Assembly: GCF_024609245.1 (NCBI RefSeq)
Contig: NZ_JANJYH010000014.1
Location: 16,495 to 80,494, forward strand
Length of the DNA stretch: 64,000 nt
Reading direction: 5' to 3'
Source: Haloarchaeobius sp. FL176
GTDB taxonomy: Archaea; Halobacteriota; Halobacteria; Halobacteriales; Natrialbaceae
Positions 62,301 through 64,000 of the stretch are shown piece by piece. The position numbers and the translations under genes are program-made. Position 1 is the stretch's first letter, and each line of letters opens with the position of its first letter. The notes beneath the pieces are model-generated. The model saw nothing but the letters and a program-made list of their open reading frames with translations. It searched no databases and was not told the DNA's origin.

Positions 62301-63050
62301 TCAGATTATGCCGACGACGAGCAGCAGCGTCGCGACCACGTTCCCCGCGACGAGTATCTTGTTCTCCATTGCCTTCTCATGGAGAGGCATGTCGGCGTAC
62401 TCCTGGCGGAACGCCTCGAGGTTGCCCTCGTCGTAGAAGTACTTCGTCTTCAGAGCGAACCGAACGGTCACCGCACAGCCCGTACAGACCGGCTCGCCTT
62501 CCAGCCGCTCCCTTTTGGTGTGGCTGGAGCAGGCGATGGCCCCGCAGTTCGGACAGTAGGTGTACGTCTCATCGACGCCGCTCGTGTCAGAGTGGACGCA
62601 CTGATGGATGCCGTCCTCGGCGGTCACTCTGGACGGGCCCGCTGCGTAGTACTCGTAGGGGTAGGTGTACTCCTGGATGTCGGTGGTGTGCCGAACTTCG
62701 GGGAGGTACACTGGTTCGATCGACTGGACGGAGATGTCCGAGCAGTTCGGCTCACAGGTCTTGTTGTACGTGACGTTGTTGTCGCCAGTGTAGGTCACCG
62801 TCGTCGTGTGGTAGTCCTGAAGCCGCTCGACGGCCCACTCCTTGTACTCCGTCTGGGTCTGGCCGAGGCGGCGCTCCTCGACATTGTCGAAGACCTCCCC
62901 GAACTGGTCGAAGTCCAAGTCGAACGTCGCGATCGCCGAGTGGAGCTTCTGGACGACCGGCCGCCCGACCGTCCCCGTGTGCTTGCACTCGACGATGATC
63001 GCCCGTCACGTCCCGTCGACAACCTCCTCCAGAATGACGTCGCGACGATG
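62301..63050 (-). pseudogene. decayed restriction-endonuclease-like gene with membrane tail
   Basis: The intact part (62301-62918, MDFDQFGEVFDNVEERRLGQTQTEYKEWAVERL ... CPNCGAIACSSHTKRERL ... a final helix VAGNVVATLLLVVGII) continues upstream in frame as RAIIVECKHTGTVGRPVVQKLHSAIATFD, an Mrr-like core (E-x-K as ECK). A TGA at about 63009 interrupts it just before that core, and the N-terminus is missing where the next leader element begins. An internal deletion between the core and VEERRLG is also likely. Confidence 0.65.
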
Positions 63051-63063
63051 CTGTAGTCGGCGG

Positions 63064-63094
63064 TTTGTTTCTCTCGCCCTCGAGGGGTGGAGGC
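63064..63094 (+). promoter_or_regulatory. T-rich box plus GC dyad, copy 13
   Basis: TTTGTTTCTC then GCCCTC-GAGGGGT-GGAGGC (imperfect stem; alternative CCTCGAGG), GGGGTG present. Nine bases before the ATG at 63104, whose protein is a paralogue of the one behind copy 7. Confidence 0.62.
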
Positions 63095-63103
63095 CAACAG
63101 AGA

Positions 63104-63327
63104 TGGGTCAGTCTACGGATATCGACGAAGACGGCGACGAGTTCCCGCCTGAGAAACGCCTCGAAGCGCCCAATCATCGTCTGGTCGAGGCCGGAATCGC
63201 GACGATTCCCGATAGGGAGACGCTCCGGGAATGCGTCGCGTACGAGAACGCTCACCAGAATCGAACGTCGATTCTGAAGCGACTCGACCGCAAAGCAGCT
63301 GAACTCCGTGAGGCGGAAGATGAGTGA
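63104..63327 (+). CDS. small accessory protein, paralogue of 29062
   Basis: 74 residues: EKRLEAPNHRLVEAGIATIPDRETLRECVAYENAHQNRTSILKRLDRKAAELREAE, matching the 29062 protein nearly end to end. Helical and charged, function unknown. The shared upstream element suggests gene and element travel together. Confidence 0.8.
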
Positions 63328-63331
63328 TGTA

Positions 63332-63374
63332 GTTAACCAACAAAAACGGATGTCTTCCGGTGTTGTTGGTTAAT
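63332..63374. repeat. inverted repeat TTAACCAACA / TGTTGGTTAA, copy B
   Basis: Same perfect 10-bp arms as copy A at 31773-31818, again directly after a stop codon and directly before a T-rich box plus dyad element. Confidence 0.6.
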
Positions 63375-63380
63375 ATGTAG

Positions 63381-63414
63381 TTTATCGGTCCCCCTGGAGG
63401 GGCGCGGGGTGGCC
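63381..63414 (+). promoter_or_regulatory. T-rich box plus GC dyad, copy 14 (orphan)
   Basis: TTTATCGGT then CCCC-CTGGAGGGGCGC-GGGG. No start codon follows within the usual 5-60 bases; the next gene starts 119 bases on. It may have lost its gene. Confidence 0.58.
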
Positions 63415-63532
63415 AGCGGCGACCTTCACGTGTTGAGAAGATCCGCGAAAAAGAGAGACTACTGCTTTCGACAGTATGGATTCCATCTGATTAACAATAA
63501 TTTGAAGTATTCGGTACTTTTTGTACAGTCAC

Positions 63533-63943
63533 ATGGAGTCCGATAAGGTAGCAGCCGTAGCAGTTAATGTCGGGTCCCAGACTGGGGAACCTCTCGGGAG
63601 GGGGCCGATTTTCGCCGATGGTTCGTTTGAGTACCTACCGATTACCGAGAAGTATGAAGATGCTGTTGACTGGCCAACATATTCTGACCTTGGCTACAAC
63701 AAGAGCATTATTGCTGGGTCTGAGGATGCAGTTACTCATTTTGATCCCGAATTCCCGGAGCTTCCGGCCGGTGAGCATTACACGTTCGCTGATCCCGGGA
63801 GTACGAAGACCAGCCAATTAGAGAAACTCTCAGAGGGTGATTACATCTTCTTCTATGGAACGTTAGATTTCGAGTATGTGTTTACCCCGAGGTCTCGACA
63901 GCCGGCACAGCGTGAGCCCGTGAGATCATATCATTGCTGCTGA
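63533..63943 (+). CDS. Nmad3-like protein, probably truncated
   Basis: 136 residues. VAAVAVNVGSQTGEPLGRGPIFADGSFEYLPI, WPTYSDLGYN, THFDPEFPELPAGEHYTFADPG and GDYIFFYGTLDF are typical of the nucleotide-modification-associated domain 3. After TLDF the sequence (EYVFTPRSRQPAQREPVRSYHCC) no longer fits, and the protein stops well short of the usual length, so the C-terminus is probably replaced. The family is linked to DNA base modification systems in phages and plasmids. Confidence 0.72.
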   Translation: MESDKVAAVAVNVGSQTGEPLGRGPIFADGSFEYLPITEKYEDAVDWPTYSDLGYNKSIIAGSEDAVTHFDPEFPELPAGEHYTFADPGSTKTSQLEKLSEGDYIFFYGTLDFEYVFTPRSRQPAQREPVRSYHCC

Positions 63944-64000
63944 CGACTCGACGAAGCTCTTCGTATGGATTGCGTCCCTGCTGGCGCCACGTCGCCAGCA

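Overview
The window is from a halophilic archaeon (class Halobacteria). The proteins are strongly acidic, and the gene set includes a Bat-type HTH-10 regulator, a TFB-type transcription factor, a halocyanin-like lipoprotein, Tat lipoprotein signals and haloarchaeal insertion sequences (ISH8-, ISH1/IS5- and IS6-type). The density of IS elements, gene relics, a PemK-like toxin pair and an ArdC/ImmA protein suggests a megaplasmid or a plastic chromosomal island. There are no rRNA or tRNA genes that I can see, so the exact genus cannot be given.

Layout. 0-3 kb: an aminotransferase and an MFS transporter, both cut by one IS5-type element that seems to have removed the DNA between them. 3-13 kb: a metabolic and regulatory block with a Bat-like sensor-regulator, a small zinc-ribbon protein coupled to glutamate dehydrogenase, an amidase, and a TauE-like membrane protein coupled to a CcoI/FixI-type copper ATPase. 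13-14.4 kb: an ISH8-type element. 14.5-25.5 kb: two paralogous pairs of a winged-helix regulator and a small membrane protein, an RND/MMPL exporter, a multicopper oxidase facing a cupredoxin lipoprotein, TFB, and an MFS exporter. 25.7-32.5 kb: a run of small haloarchaeal accessory genes (DUF6166-, DUF7389-, DUF7568- and DUF6610-like), many with the same unusual upstream element. 33-35.1 kb: two transposons side by side. 35-45.7 kb: lipoproteins, a wHTH/PemK-like toxin-antitoxin pair, a 1.25 kb GC-rich block with no credible gene, an OB-fold DNA-binding protein, an IS-split zinc-finger gene, a CARF-like regulator, an ArdC/ImmA protein and a PadR-like regulator. 45.9-48.65 kb: a 2.75 kb transposon-like unit with an 8-bp target duplication and three cargo genes. 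48.7-64 kb: a beta-CASP-like hydrolase, then a likely defence-rich stretch (STAND NTPase, PD-(D/E)XK nuclease, DUF429, an RHH protein, a HEPN-like protein, a TIR protein) mixed with relics, and an Nmad3-like fragment at the end.

The most interesting signal is a recurrent cis element. Over a dozen accessory genes are preceded by a T-rich box followed by a short GC-rich inverted repeat whose loop often reads GGGTG, GGGGTG or GGGCG. The stem sequences differ from copy to copy yet stay complementary. Next in interest are the 45.9-48.65 kb cargo transposon, the GC-rich non-coding block at 38.4-39.6 kb, and the defence-like cluster at 52.6-61.5 kb. Domain family names given here are from recognition of the protein sequence, not from database searches.
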